Below, piece by piece: positions 44,116-55,517 of a DNA stretch of 64,000 bases; the stretch's first letter is position 1; each line of letters begins with the position of its first letter. The notes under the pieces were generated by a model, which saw only the letters and a program-made list of their open reading frames with translations, was not told where the DNA came from and did not search any database. Both the position numbers and the translations under genes were made by a program. The DNA comes from Trogon surrucura (Eukaryota > Chordata > Aves > Trogoniformes > Trogonidae): assembly GCA_020746105.1 (NCBI GenBank), contig CM036628.1, positions 1,932,001 to 1,996,000 on the forward strand. Direction: 5' to 3'.

Positions 44116-44700
44116 CCCCTCGCCCACGCTCGCCGTCGCCACCAGCAGCCTCTCCGTAGCCCAAGCACAGGCCCTTTTCTAGACGGACCCTAATTCTCGA
44201 TGATCACGGATGCACTATGTTTGTAAAGGAGAAAAAAAAAAAAAAACAACAGAAAAGAAAACGAGAAAACAAAAAAAAGTTCTTCTAGTTAAAGGCTTTT
44301 AACTAGCAGAAATGCTCTTCTTCGGGACAGTTTTGATTTCAAAGCCACCTTTTTTTTTTTTTTTTTCTTTTTTTTTTTTCCCCTTCTAACTGTTTTTCTG
44401 AGGAAAGCTCTCACCAGGATATTCAAACTCGAGCGACCTCCCGCTCCTCTCCCTTGTTTTCTATACGACCGAGGTTTACAGCTAATAAATGCCTTTTTAA
44501 AGCAGGCCACAGACGGAGCTGGTCGAACCTTGTAGCTGTCCATCCTTCTCCTCCGGTGTCACCTGGGTGTCACGTCTGAGATGATCCCCTCCCCGTCCGG
44601 CACCAGGGGCTGGGTTGGAGCCAGCACAGCTGAAGGAGGAAACGCTGCTTTAGTCCGATGCGCAAACCAAATAAATGGTCGGCGAGTCCCGCTTTAATCT
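44116..44700 (+). other. SLC16A2: SLC16A2 proximal 3'UTR with polyadenylation signals
   Basis: Downstream of the stop come A- and T-homopolymers (44233-44276, 44350-44380), then AATAAA at 44484-44489 and 44670-44675. Either could end a short 3'UTR. Further AATAAA motifs on this strand occur at 48660-48665, 50108-50113, 50125-50130 and 52105-52110, so a much longer UTR is possible. The true end needs transcript data. Confidence 0.5.
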
Positions 44701-47700
44701 TCTTCTCTCCTCCTTTTCCGCTGCGCTCCCACGCACCCGGGGAGCTGCAGCTGGGACGACGACGGGGAGCTCGGCCGGCTCGGCGAGCGGAGCCACGCGG
44801 GAGCACCCCCTTCCTGCAAAACATGCCTTAAAAACGCGTGGGGACGAGGCCAGCAGGTTCCCTTGGCCGCTTTCCACCTCCTTTTTTTCTCGCCCGATGG
44901 TTTAACTATTGGGCTTTTAGGTGCAGAAGGAGAGGGGCAGCTCCCAGCGCAGCTCCACCGGGACCAAACGGTGGGCAAGCCGCCGAGACGGGGCATTCTG
45001 GAGGCGTCGAGGCACCCCTCCCTGTGTCACAGGTCCACAGTTTCCCTGCGCCCGGGGATGCGGGGATGCAGCCGGCTCGGGTCACAGGAGCACCCATGGG
45101 TGCAGGGATGCAGCACAGGGTGTCCCTGCTCTTTGTTTGGGGGCCAGTTGCATATAATGCAGCAATAACCACAAGTCAGTATTGGCAGGGGAAGCCCGGT
45201 GTAAAAGCCCCGGCGGCGTTTATCTCGTTGCCGTGCAGAACCGGTGCAGAGTCCGTTCCCGGGGAGAGGGAGGGAGCTCAAGGAAATGGCAAAGCTCGTG
45301 GGTACCTGCCGCGTGGAGCGAAGGCAGAGCTCAGCCTTGGGTAGAAACCCATCATCTCTAGGCATCGCTGACAAGTATGGCAGGAAACGATAGCTCGCAT
45401 TTATCCTGGCTGCGAATTGTTGGATTTCTATTTTTTTTTTTTCATTTTATTCACCTGCTGTTCAGAAGAAAAAAAAAAAAAAAAAAGAACCTTAAAGAGG
45501 GATGTGCGCCGTGGGACTCGTCCCTCGGTGTCTGGGTGAGCGGGGAGAGCGTTCGTAGCACCGAGAGAAATCTTTGCTGTGGAAATTTGGTTTCAGCGGA
45601 GGCCCCCTCCTTTGTACATAGGCTCAGGACCCTGCATGCCCCTCTGGCCCCCTTTTTAACCCCCGTTGGCTAATGCGTTAGAAGGTCTTGTGGTCTCGTG
45701 GCCCTTGTGTCCCTCCCCCAGTGCAAGCTGGAAAATTAGCTGGTGTGTTGTGACGTGTCTGGTTTGTGACTATAAAGCGAGATGTCCCTTTGTCTTTCTC
45801 CGTGGCTGTTATTACCCGAATTGTATCGTCCGCTACGGCTCTGCTGACCCGCTGCTTGGTGCATGGGAAGGCAGGATGGGCGTTCAACCCTGCCCGTGCT
45901 CGGTGCTGGTGGGATTTGTCAGGCTGAGCCTAGGTTAAGGCATTAAAGTGATGCTTTTCAGGCAGGAGAGCTGGTAGTGGGGTACATCCAAAGCCATCGG
46001 ATGGGAAGAAATAGGTTGCGTCGTAAGCCCTTCAGTGAGTTTGGGGGCTTTTAGTCACATCGGTGTTGAGTGGAGTTCTTTAAATTGTATTTTTTTTGAC
46101 CTTAATGCCCCCCTGGCAGGAGAGCTTAAGAGGGATTTTTAAATGCAAGAAGTGGCTTCTTCAGCCCAACAAGAGGATGAGCAGAGCTGCCTCAACCCCA
46201 CGTCTGGCCCCAGCGAGCGGCTGCACGGCGGAGCCCACCAACCACTGCGCCTGGCACCAAAGCCTCGCTGGCTCCCAAAGCAGTTTATGGCTCCGTAATT
46301 TCTGCAGATTCCCACTTGCCTTAAATGCTCCTTTGCCTGCCTGCAAAGGTCTTGGCCCTGGGAGGAGCCTGCTAATGGTGCTTAATGCTGCAGCAGTATC
46401 CGAGCAGCTCTGCGCCAGGCGGGAGCCACCGCTCTACCCACGAGGGACAGTGACAAATTTTGGGCTTTGCCCACCGCTCTTCTCCTCGACCCTCCAAGAG
46501 ATTTTTGAGTGATGAGGTGGTTCGTTGAGCCACCCGAGCTCCGTCGAAGGAATCCACCCTTTGTCTTATCCCAGACTGGTCCCAGCTTCCCAAACCCACT
46601 CTCAGAATGTTTTTTCTGGTCGAGATCCTGCCCTTGGTCAAGACAAGGACAAATTCTGCCGCGGGGAAGGGACTTTTGAGCAAGAGCAACGGAACGTTCG
46701 GCCTCGTCTGCAAACACAGGTGGGAGCGAGGAGGGCAAAGGTTGGAGCAGTGTGTCAACATAGAGGGCAATATTTTGAGGTTGGTCGGTCAGCGAAACGC
46801 TGCTGGTGGACATTTGGGTTGTCCTTCTGAGAATTTCTGCAGCCTCGTGGCGTGTGAGGGGCGAGAAGCGGGGAGAAATGTCTTTGTATCCTGTCGTAGT
46901 CCAGTGCTGCAACACCCCATCGGTCCCTACCTGTTGCAAAAAGCTTCATCCGAAACCCCCTCCTGTTTCTTCCCATCAGGATCCTCTTGTCCTTGCCCGG
47001 CACATCCGTGTCCGACTCTGGATGGGTGAGGGCTGGCCAGGAGGCAGCCCTCCCAGTGAAAACTACCTTTATTCAGTTTTCTAATTTAAAATAACCCCAA
47101 TTTTCTCCCACCCCTTGATTCCTGCCCCTCTCCCTTGCTCCAGGAGGGGAAGGTAGAGCCTGATGCTCCGGGCTCAGCAATTTTTGGGGAGTCAGCGAGG
47201 ATGGGGCAACAGGTCGAGGTCCCCGGGGTGGCAAGAAGGTGGAAGGGAGCGAGGAGGGAGCAGCTTTGCTCCGTGCCCGGGGTGCTCGGAGAGCTGGAAG
47301 CGCGTGCGGAGCCTTATGTAAGCGCACGGCAAGCGCGGGACGTGTCCCGGCAGCGCCCTGCTTGGGGCTCGGCTGGGGCCGCCTTGTTAAATCTTTAGCT
47401 TGAGGGAGTTCAGAAAAACCAAGTTGTTGTCTTTTCCTTTTTTTTTTTTTTTCCCCACTGCAGAGTGAGGCACCAGGTTTAACTCTGGCTGAGGGATGGA
47501 GCGGGACAGCCCAGCCGGAAGGGTTCAAGGAGAGGGGGAGGTTGGCTGGTTTTAGGGGCTGTGCTGGCAATGGAGGGGGCTGCAGGAGCTGCTGTGATTT
47601 GCGGCGTGGAGCTTTTCTGGGGTGGGAAACAAAGCTGGAACCATCTACGGGAGCCCCTTCATTGCAGCGTGCCCTGCCCCGAGGTCCCACAGCCAGCGAA

Positions 47701-49783
47701 ATACACATCGTGCAGCTTAAATTTAACAAATCTCGCCATTTATTTGCTGGGGTAAAGGTTTCCTAACATTTCCCTGCCGTGGGGAAGGCTACATCCCGAC
47801 TGCTCTCACAACTTGAGGGCTGTGGCAGGTCTGCTGCGGTCCCATGGGATTTGGGGACGCGCCATCCCCCCAGTTTTAAGACGTTTTGGCTCTGCCTCCC
47901 ACTACCGTGGCGGGTTGGGGCGGCCAGTTTGGCGGTTGAGGAGCTTCATAACCCTCTTGGCTTTGCTGCCTGGCCCGGAGGAGCCGGGACAGGGCGGTGA
48001 CCTGCAGCTGGGCAAGGACATTCCTGCCGTTCTGCCCGGGGCGGTGCCACGGGAGCATTTTGTGTGGCGAAGAGGGTTTTTTGGATTTTTTTGGCATTGG
48101 TACGTTGGTGCTGCGAGCGGTTTGCTCGGGGCGCTCTGATTTGGTGCCGAGGATCTCGTCTACGCTTGCTCAGGTCGTTCGGGTTCAGCATCGCGGGAGG
48201 CTTCGGGTGGATTTTTCACCCTGATATCCACATCTATGTGTGGCCTCAGAATAATCAACCTGCATAAAGGTCAACTTGGACCAAACCTGCTGGACACAGA
48301 GAGGACCGATCCGGCTGGAGCCCCTTGCCGTCCCTCCATCCTTCGCTGCAGCCCGTTATCCAGCTTTCGCTGCACCCAACGTTGGGTTATTTTAGCTTCG
48401 ATAACTCACACGCTTGTGGAATTTGCTTCTCCTCATCCAGCTGGCAGCGGAAAACCGGCGTGGCTTTGAGAGCCCCGGCTCCTTCACCAAGGCTAAGCCA
48501 AGCAACCCCTTCCCGCTGCAGCCACACCCTGGGGCAACAATTTGGGGTTAATCCCAGCCTCTTCTGCAACCTTGGGGGAGAACCACGCGATCCACGAGTG
48601 CTCCTTAAATACTCCAGATGGGGAGGGAGGGGGGGCTCCACAGGCAAGCAACGAACCAAAATAAAGCTGCTGCTTTTGGGTTGTTTTTTTCAAGAGCTTT
48701 CGGAAGGAAAACTGGATGGAGCTGCCATCCCCGTGCATTTCAGCTGAATTCTAGGGGGGGCGTTGGTTTGGCTGCAGAGGTTGATCCTGCCCATGGCAGG
48801 GGGGTCAGTGTGACTCCGGATGCTTTATCAGCTTGGCCCCACGGACTTTAGCCGGGGTGACAGCGAGGTTATCGCTGCGCTTGAGTGGGCTCATCCAGCA
48901 CAGCCCCCCCCCCCCTTTTTCAGGGACAGTTTATTTATTTTTTTCTGCAAACGTTGCGATGCCCTCAGGTGCCCCCAACCAAGCAGGGACGCCGGTTCCT
49001 GGCATCTCCGCTTCCCGCCGCAGCCGTGGCAGCAAGGCTTGGGTCTCCCAGAGTCAGGCAGGAGAGGAGAATCACCCCGTCCCTCCCGTTTTCTGCACAA
49101 GAAGGCTTTGGAAGGAGGCCTCATACCCCCAAAGTTTCCCCTCTCTTTTGTAACATACTTCCCAACGCTCACCCTACGTCCACCTCCGACCGGCAAGGCA
49201 AGCGTAGCTCATAACCGTAGTGTTAGAAGCAAGACTTGGTGTCTTACTAAGGAATGAAGCTTTTTCCTTTTTTTTTTCTTTCTTTTTTTGTACATTTTTA
49301 ATCATGGCGAGTCGTTTACTGGAGCAGGTTTTGGGTTTTTTTTTTTTGCGTAGCGTCGACGAGCTGCTTCTGGCGGGCGACGGCCAGGTTGCCCGAACGC
49401 CGTTGGGTTTGCGGTTGCCGAGCGCATTCGATCGGGTCATTTCGGGAAAGAACTCCCCTTCTTGAAGCCTGAGCTTTCCCGGCGTCTCCCATTTCAGCCG
49501 TTCGAAGCCGGGAGGCTGAGGGCAATCAAGAAAATCCCCTCCTCTCCCTCCCCTGCCCTGAAATCCAGCGGGATGAAGCCAAATATCTGCTTTCGGACGG
49601 GTGGATTTTGGAGCCGACTCCGCTTAAGAGCGCCGGGGCGGAGGCTTGAATTTGGGTCGGTTTGGGTAATTTAGGAGATGGTTTCTTGTTGTTAAAGGCT
49701 GCTGCCGTTCCCCCTCGGTTCGTGGATGCCGACGCCGTGCCTTTCCCCAACCCTGCCGCCCAGCACCGCTCAATTCGACGCAG
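44701..49783. other. SLC16A2 downstream region without a recognisable gene
   Basis: No exon or RNA gene is recognised. Moderately long frames exist (- strand 46382-46939 and 47073-47729) but have chance-like composition and no family motif. A CpG-rich patch occupies about 49330-49520. Part or all may be an extended SLC16A2 3'UTR, ending at the AATAAA motifs near 50.11 kb. Confidence 0.5.
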
Positions 49784-49843
49784 AAGTCAAGCCCTGACAT
49801 CTAAAATAATTCAAAAGTCAAGCCCTGACATCTAAAATAATTC
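49784..49843. repeat. Recent 31-bp tandem duplication
   Basis: A 29-bp stretch beginning AAGTCAAGCCCTGACATCTA at 49784-49812 is repeated without change at 49815-49843, separated by AA. Identity of the copies suggests a recent event. Confidence 0.95.
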
Positions 49844-50107
49844 CTTTTTTTTTTCCTTTATTTGAATATCTGCTCCTTGTAAGCCCTTTATATTCCCTTT
49901 GAATTTTGTATCTGGAAGTTAAAAAGTATTGGAATGTGCGTCTTAAAAGTATGCCTGCCCTTTCAAAAATGTGAATTTCTGAGTGTTGGTATACGAGCAG
50001 CAAAAAAAAAAGAAAAACAAACACACACAACCTACCCCATATTAGCACATTTTTTTTTTTGTAATTAATGTTTTATGAATGTTGTTTTAAAAAAAAAAAA
50101 AGTGTAG

Positions 50108-50130
50108 AATAAAACCAGTTTAAAAATAAA
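50108..50130 (+). terminator. SLC16A2: Two clustered AATAAA signals, candidate distal end of SLC16A2
   Basis: AATAAA at 50108-50113 and 50125-50130, after an AT-rich stretch that looks like a UTR end and followed by GGGGTCCTTGCCTGTGTCTT, which could serve as the GU-rich downstream element. Assignment to SLC16A2 is inference from strand and position. Confidence 0.3.
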
Positions 50131-50406
50131 AAAGGGGTCCTTGCCTGTGTCTTGCCAGGTTTCCCTCCCCAGGCGCTGGTTCCCCGGCGCTGGGCCAGGA
50201 CGTCAAAGAGCAAAAAGGTGGGAGAAGCAGCAGTTTAAGACGGGAATTATTTTTATCATGTCTTTCATGCACCTTGAGGAAAGGCTGTGCCGAGCTCCTC
50301 GTCCCAAAATGAGGCTCCTGAGAGTGGTGCAACCTGGAGGTGGGCAGACGCCGGTCCTTGTCCCACCCTAGGCAAGGAAACCTAAAAATAATAAGTAAAT
50401 TAAATG

Positions 50407-50432
50407 ATAATAATAATAATAATAAAAAAAAA
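50407..50432. repeat. AAT microsatellite
   Basis: About six TAA/AAT units running into a poly-A stretch. Confidence 0.8.
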
Positions 50433-50510
50433 AATCTCTGAGAGCATCTCTGTGACCAGACTGGTGTCGGTGCTTGGCTTTTATTGGGCACAGAGACAGC
50501 ACCAGGACTA

Positions 50511-50695
50511 TTTCTTCTTCTTCTTCTCTTCCTTCTTCTTCTACTTTCTTCTTCGTCCTTCTTTTTCTTCTTCTTCCTTCTTTCTTCTTCTTCTTCTTTC
50601 TTCTTTTTTTCTCCTTTCTTCTTCTTCTTTCTTCTTCTCCTCTTTCTCTTCCTTCCTTCTTCTTCTTCTTCTTTCTTCTTTTTTCTTTTTCTTCT
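50511..50695. repeat. TTC-rich homopyrimidine tract
   Basis: 185 bases that are all C or T except A at 50543 and G at 50555, dominated by TTC triplets. Its complement is GAA-rich. Long GAA/TTC mirror tracts can form triplex DNA. Low-complexity frames on both strands (poly-Leu/Phe/Ser on +, poly-Lys/Glu/Arg on -) are not genes. Confidence 0.95.
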
Positions 50696-50896
50696 AATTC
50701 TTATTTTATTCTTATTATTTATTAGTATTATTTCTTCCTTTTGGCAGTGGTTTGGGGGCACTCCTGGGTATTAGAGCTGGTCACGAGGGAGCAAATCTTT
50801 TTTTTTGTCGATAAGAGCAGTTCTGGGAGGGTTGAGGGCAGGAAAGACTGGGGAAGGGGTGAGGTTACAGTGACTGCGAGACACCGACAGCAAGGT

Positions 50897-51945
50897 TTTT
50901 CATAGAATCATAGAATCACAGAATGTCAGGGATTGGAAGGGACCTCGAAAGACCATCAAGTCCAATCCCCCTGCCAGAGCAGGAACGCCTCGATAATGCT
51001 ACACAGGAACGTGTCCAGGCAGGTCTTGAATGTCTCCAGAGAAGGAGACTCCACAACCTCCCTGGGCAGCCTGTGCCAGGGCTCCGTCACCCTCACTGAG
51101 AAGAAGTTTCTTCTCGAGTTTAAGCGGAACCTCTTATGTTCCAGTTTCAGCCCATTACCCCTTGTCCTATAGTTGGTTGTAACCCGGAAAGAGCCTGGCT
51201 CCATCCTCGTGACACTCGCCCTTGATATATTTGTAAACATTAATGAGGTCACCCCTCAGTCTCCTCTTCTCCAAACTAAAGAGCCCCAGCTCCCTCAGTC
51301 TTTCCTCATAAGGGAGATGCTCCACTCCCTTCATCATCCCAGTTGCCCTGTGCTGGACTCTCTCCAGCAGTTCCCTGTCTTTCTTGAGCTGAGGGGCCCA
51401 GAACTGGACACAATATTCCAGATGGGGTCTCACCAGGGCAGAGCAGAGGGGCAGGAGAACCTCTCTCGACCTACTAACCACCCCCCTTCTAACACACCCC
51501 AGGATGCCATTGGCCTTCCTGGCCACAAGGGCACACTGCTGGCTCATGGCCATCCTGCTGCCCACCAAGACTCCCAGGTCCCTTTCCCCTACACTACTCT
51601 CTAATAAGTCATTCCCCAACTTATACTGGAACCTGGGGTTGTTCCTACCCAGATGCAAGACCCTACACTTACCCTTGTTGTATTTCATTAAATTTTTCCC
51701 CGCCCAACTCTCCAGCCTGTCCAGGTCTCGCTGGATGGCAGCACAGCCTGCTGGCGTGTCAGCCACTCCTCCCAGCTTGGTGTCATCAGCAAACTTGCTG
51801 ACAGTACTCTCTAGTCCCTCATCGATGAATATATTGAATAACACTGGTCCCAGTACCGACCCTTGAGGGACTCCACTGGATACAGGCCTCCAACCAGACT
51901 CTGCCCCATTGACCACGACTCTTTGGCACTTTATATTAACGATCT
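50897..51945 (-). mobile_element. 5'-truncated CR1 LINE with reverse transcriptase fragment
   Basis: A 1.05-kb CR1 on the - strand. Its 3' end, at the low-coordinate side, shows repeated octamers seen on + as CATAGAATCATAGAATCACA. Upstream, a 249-codon - strand frame (51167-51916) encodes the later part of the reverse transcriptase: [18 protein letters not shown], the catalytic [29 protein letters not shown] and [15 protein letters not shown]. The frame breaks near 51170-51190, and the ORF2 C-terminus ([19 protein letters not shown]) continues in another frame. The strand-transfer segment between FNIFI and the FADD motif appears shortened by about three residues relative to usual CR1. The N-terminal endonuclease half is absent. 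It is dead as an autonomous element. Confidence 0.95.
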
Positions 51946-53144
51946 GTGTATGCTAAGTGCTTTAACCGACATTAGATGAAAGCTGACATATGCATTAGTT
52001 TTATACAGCTCAGGCTCTTTTTTTTTTATTAAATGTGCTTTTCAATTCTTTTTCAAGCTGGGGCTGTTTACTGCAAATAGTGTTTAAGAAAAAAAAAACA
52101 CCACAATAAACTTTTTTTTTAAAAATAATAAATAACCAAATTAAAACACCAACCCACCAGCGATGGTAAATAAGAGTTTCAAAGGGAACGAGACTGTGGC
52201 AACGTGCCGTGCGTGCAGTGACGCTGTAGTTAAGTATTTTTCTCTATCTAGTCATACATTCAAATGAAACCTCGTGAATTAAAACAAGCTGAGTATATAA
52301 GTCAATATAAATACATATAAATACATATATATACATATTATATAAGTCTATATAAGTATATATAAGTCTACATTTGTACTTACAAAATACACAATTTACA
52401 TGTATTATGTATTAAATATGAGCCACATATCAATGTGTTAATAGTTAGAAATCCTGTGTGTTTTATATATACATGCAAATAGCCTATCGGATATCTCCAG
52501 TTAGATTTAGTTAGTTTTTTTTTTAATTTATACACAGACACATCTGTGCCATGAGCCCAGGCTGCCGTTGGGTGAGCCTGACCGCCTGCTCCTCTCCCCG
52601 CAGGCTCTGGGCTGGGCTTGTTTTCTTTCATTGTCTTCTCCATCTGTTTTCTCTTTTGCAGGACTTAACTATTATAATCCTACAAAAAAAAAACCACCCA
52701 AAAAACAACCCTACCAACCAAACCCGCCTTGGAAGGATGCACCGAGTGGCAGGAGCCTCTTTTTTTTTTTTTTCTCTCTAAATCATCTCCAAATGCAGAT
52801 CTTTCCAAAGAGTCGTTGCTTCGCTGTCGTTATTTAAAGCAATAATTTGGAAAAAACCCTTCCCAGGGCTGCTCGGCTGCACCCAGGGCTGGTGCTGCGG
52901 GTGGGCGTCGAGCCAGGGTGACCGTGGGAACCCCCGTACCCCGAGAGCGAGGGCGTCCCCGGTACCGGGCTGTGTCTCCGAGGGGAAGGGGGTGAGCGTT
53001 GGGGTGAGGTCGGGATGCGCTCGCTTCCCCGTGGGTTGGGTCGCTTCTTGAACGCGAGGTGGGAAACCGCTTGGTGCTGGGAGTGGGGCTGAGCAAGGGA
53101 GGGGAAAAAGAGGAGTGCTGGGATCTGGGGTGAACGGAGAGGAT
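51946..53144. other. AT-rich intergenic DNA
   Basis: Includes an AATAAA at 52105-52110 (+) and the AT-only-like stretch at 52296-52371. No gene is recognised. It could include distal UTR sequence of SLC16A2, but nothing proves this. Confidence 0.5.
52296..52371. repeat. TATA/ATACAT low-complexity repeat
   Basis: Repeated TATAAGTC and ATACATATAA words, AT content near 85-90 percent. Confidence 0.85.
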
Positions 53145-54061
53145 GGGGGAGAGGGAGAAGGGGGGGGGAAGGAAGAGGAGAGGGGAAAAAGAGGGAGAAA
53201 AGGGGGAAAAAGAGGGAGGAAAAGGGGGGAAAAGAAGGAGGAAAAGGGGGAGAAAGAGGGAGGAAAAGGGGGAAAAGAAAGAGGAGAGGAGGAAAAGGAG
53301 GAGAAGGGGGAAAAGAAGGATGAGAAGGGGGGAGAAAGGGGGAGAAGAGGGGCAGAAGAGGGGGAAAAGAGGGAGAAGAGGGGAAAAAAAGGGAGGAGGG
53401 GGAGGAGGAGGAGGGGGGAAGAAGTAAGAGGGGTAAAGGAAGAGAAGGGGAAAAGGAGGAGAGAGGGGAAAGAAAGAGGAGGGAAAGAAGGAGAAGGGAA
53501 AAAGGAGGAGGAGAAGGGGGGGAAAAGGAGGAGGAGAGGAGAGAAAGAAGGAGGAGAAGGGGAAAAGGAGGAGGAGAGGGGAAAAAAGGGAGGAGGGGGG
53601 AAAAGAAAGAGTAGAGGGGGAAAAGGAGGAGAGGGGGAAAGAGAGGAGAAGAGGGAAAGAAGGAGAAGGGGAAAAGGAGGAGGAGAAGGGGGGAGAAGGA
53701 GGAGAAGAGGAGAGAAAGAAGGAGGAGAAGGGGGAAAGGAGGAGGAGAGGAGAAAAAACAGGGGGGGGAAGAAAGAGTAGAGGGGAAAAAAGAGGGAGGA
53801 AACGGGAAAAGAGGGAGGAGAGGGGAAGAAGAAGGAGGAGAGGAGGAAAAGGAGGAGAAGGGGGAAAGGAGGAGGTGAAGGGAAAAAAGACAGGAGGGGG
53901 AAAAGGAGGAGAGGAGGAAACAGAGGGAGGAAAAGGGGGAAAAGAGGGAGGAGAGGGGAAAAAGAAAGAGAGGGAAAAGAAGGAGGAGAAGGGGGAAAGG
54001 AGGAGGAGAAGGGGGAAAGGAGGAGGAGGGGGGGGAAGAAGGAGGAGAGGGGGAAAGGAGG
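53145..54061. repeat. 917-bp polypurine (G/A) array
   Basis: I count about 11 pyrimidines in 917 bases on the + strand. Uninterrupted purine runs include 53145-53320, 53435-53611, 53613-53758 and 53922-54061. The words are GGAGGAG, GAAAAGG and GGGGGAAAA. A loose higher-order period near 170 bp is visible: GAAAGAGTAGAGGGG occurs around 53612 and again around 53778. Such tracts can form triplex and G-quadruplex structures and are prone to length error in assemblies. Very long frames in both strands (for example 485 codons on -, Ser/Pro/Phe/Leu only) are artefacts of the composition. Confidence 0.97.
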
Positions 54062-55517
54062 CAGGTGTGTGTGGCAGGGAGGGAGGGCAGAGGCCAGGAT
54101 CTGGTGGCCACGACGCCGGTGCCGAGCACACAGCACCTCCGTGGCAGGAGCCAGCCCGAGCCCACCCGGCCAGAGAAACAACTTCGGGCTACAAAAAGCA
54201 CCGACTGCTTTTGGACCCGTTTGCCGTTTGTGCACGCTTTATCCCGGCCAAGGCTTCGGGGCAGGCATTTTATTATTTAATTTTCCTTTGGCACCAGAGC
54301 TGCGCTAAACAAGTCTCTCCCGATCACCTGCAGCCCCGCTTGATCCCGCGCTGGAAACCCAAGCGGCGTTCGGGGGCTTTTTTTTGGGCAGGGTTGTGTA
54401 AACAGCCCCTCCGGCAGCTGCGGGGTGGGGTGCGAGAGGAGCCCCCTGTGTGACCCCCCGCACCGCCCTCGCGGGCTCCAGCTATTGTTCTGGCACGCAC
54501 CTCTTCCTCCCAGCATCGGGATTTTACGGTTATAAATCTGTTGTCTTCTCATCTGGAATATTGTTCAGGCCGGGCCGGCCCCGGCGTACGTGGCCAACGC
54601 CGCATCCATCCCCCCCAGCAGCTCGGCCCTGCCAGCAGCCACGGTCCCCAGGGCTCCCTCTTCTTCTTCTGGATCCGCCAGACCTGAGGATCCCCCGTGG
54701 TTTTGCTCCCACCTGTATTCTTCTTCCACCTGTGTTGATGTTTCTACCAGTCCCACTCATAAGCACAGTTCAAAAGCCTTTTTTTTTAACCCTTGTTTAG
54801 TTTTCCTCCTCTTTCCCTTCCCCTGGACTAGAAGATGTTCAGAGGTCCCTTCCAACGCCGACGATTCTGTGATTCCCCAATTCCCATCCTCTGTCCTTCA
54901 TCCCTCTCCATCACTTCCCACCCGCCGGCTTTCCCTCCCGGTTAAGCCACACGAGCAGGGACAGGAATCGGCTTCCAGGGCAGTTCCCAGCCTTCCCTCC
55001 GCCCCCTGCCCGGATATTTCAGTTTATTTAGATCCATCCTTGCAAATTAAAGCAAGATCACGCCAAAAGCTGCCAGCAGGAAAGGCCAACTCCTTGCCGA
55101 GTTCATTTAGAAGTCAGCAGTACCTACAGAGCTGAAATCATTTCTTCCACCGTGTATTTTTCTCCTTTTTCTCCTGCCCGGCACCGCGACGCAGCGGTTC
55201 CACCTCTGTTCCTACCTCGGCAGAGATCCCTGCTCCGGCGGCAGGAGATGAACCCTGCGGACTCTGAAAAAAAATGGTTTTGTTTCAAGAGCTTTCAACA
55301 CCTGTTAACGGCCTCCAGTGCCAGCGAAAGCACCTGCCCAAACCCAAGAAACCCCCAGCAAATGCGGGACGGCTCCTGTGTTATGAAGTAATCATCGCTG
55401 AGGGGACTTGACGCCTGGATTTTCACATGCTCGGCTTAACACGGGATTTATTCAGGGGAACAGTTGGACCATGCAGCATCTCATTAGCGTCGGAGACAAT
55501 GCCCTTCCAGTTTAAGA
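54062..55517. other. Intergenic DNA between the two purine arrays
   Basis: No gene is recognised. The 181-codon + frame at 54590-55135 runs through a CR1 tail and is not a protein gene. Confidence 0.6.
54823..54875 (+). mobile_element. CR1 LINE 3' terminal fragment
   Basis: TGGACTAGAAGATGTTCAGA, then GGTCCCTTCCAAC and CGATTCTGTGATTC: a roughly 50-bp decayed CR1 tail. Confidence 0.75.

Noticed and set aside
46382..47729. - strand frames of 185 and 218 codons
   Set aside because: Chance-like composition, no family motif, no matching exon structure.
50120..50774. Lys/Glu/Arg-rich - strand frame and Phe/Leu/Ser-rich + frames
   Set aside because: Low-complexity translation of the TTC tract.
51173..51866. 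+ strand frames of 143 and 120 codons
   Set aside because: Antisense of the CR1 reverse transcriptase on the - strand.
52778..54235. Very long - strand frames (up to 485 codons) rich in Ser, Pro, Phe, Leu
   Set aside because: They are the complement of the polypurine array, open in several frames at once only because purine/pyrimidine strands lack stop codons.
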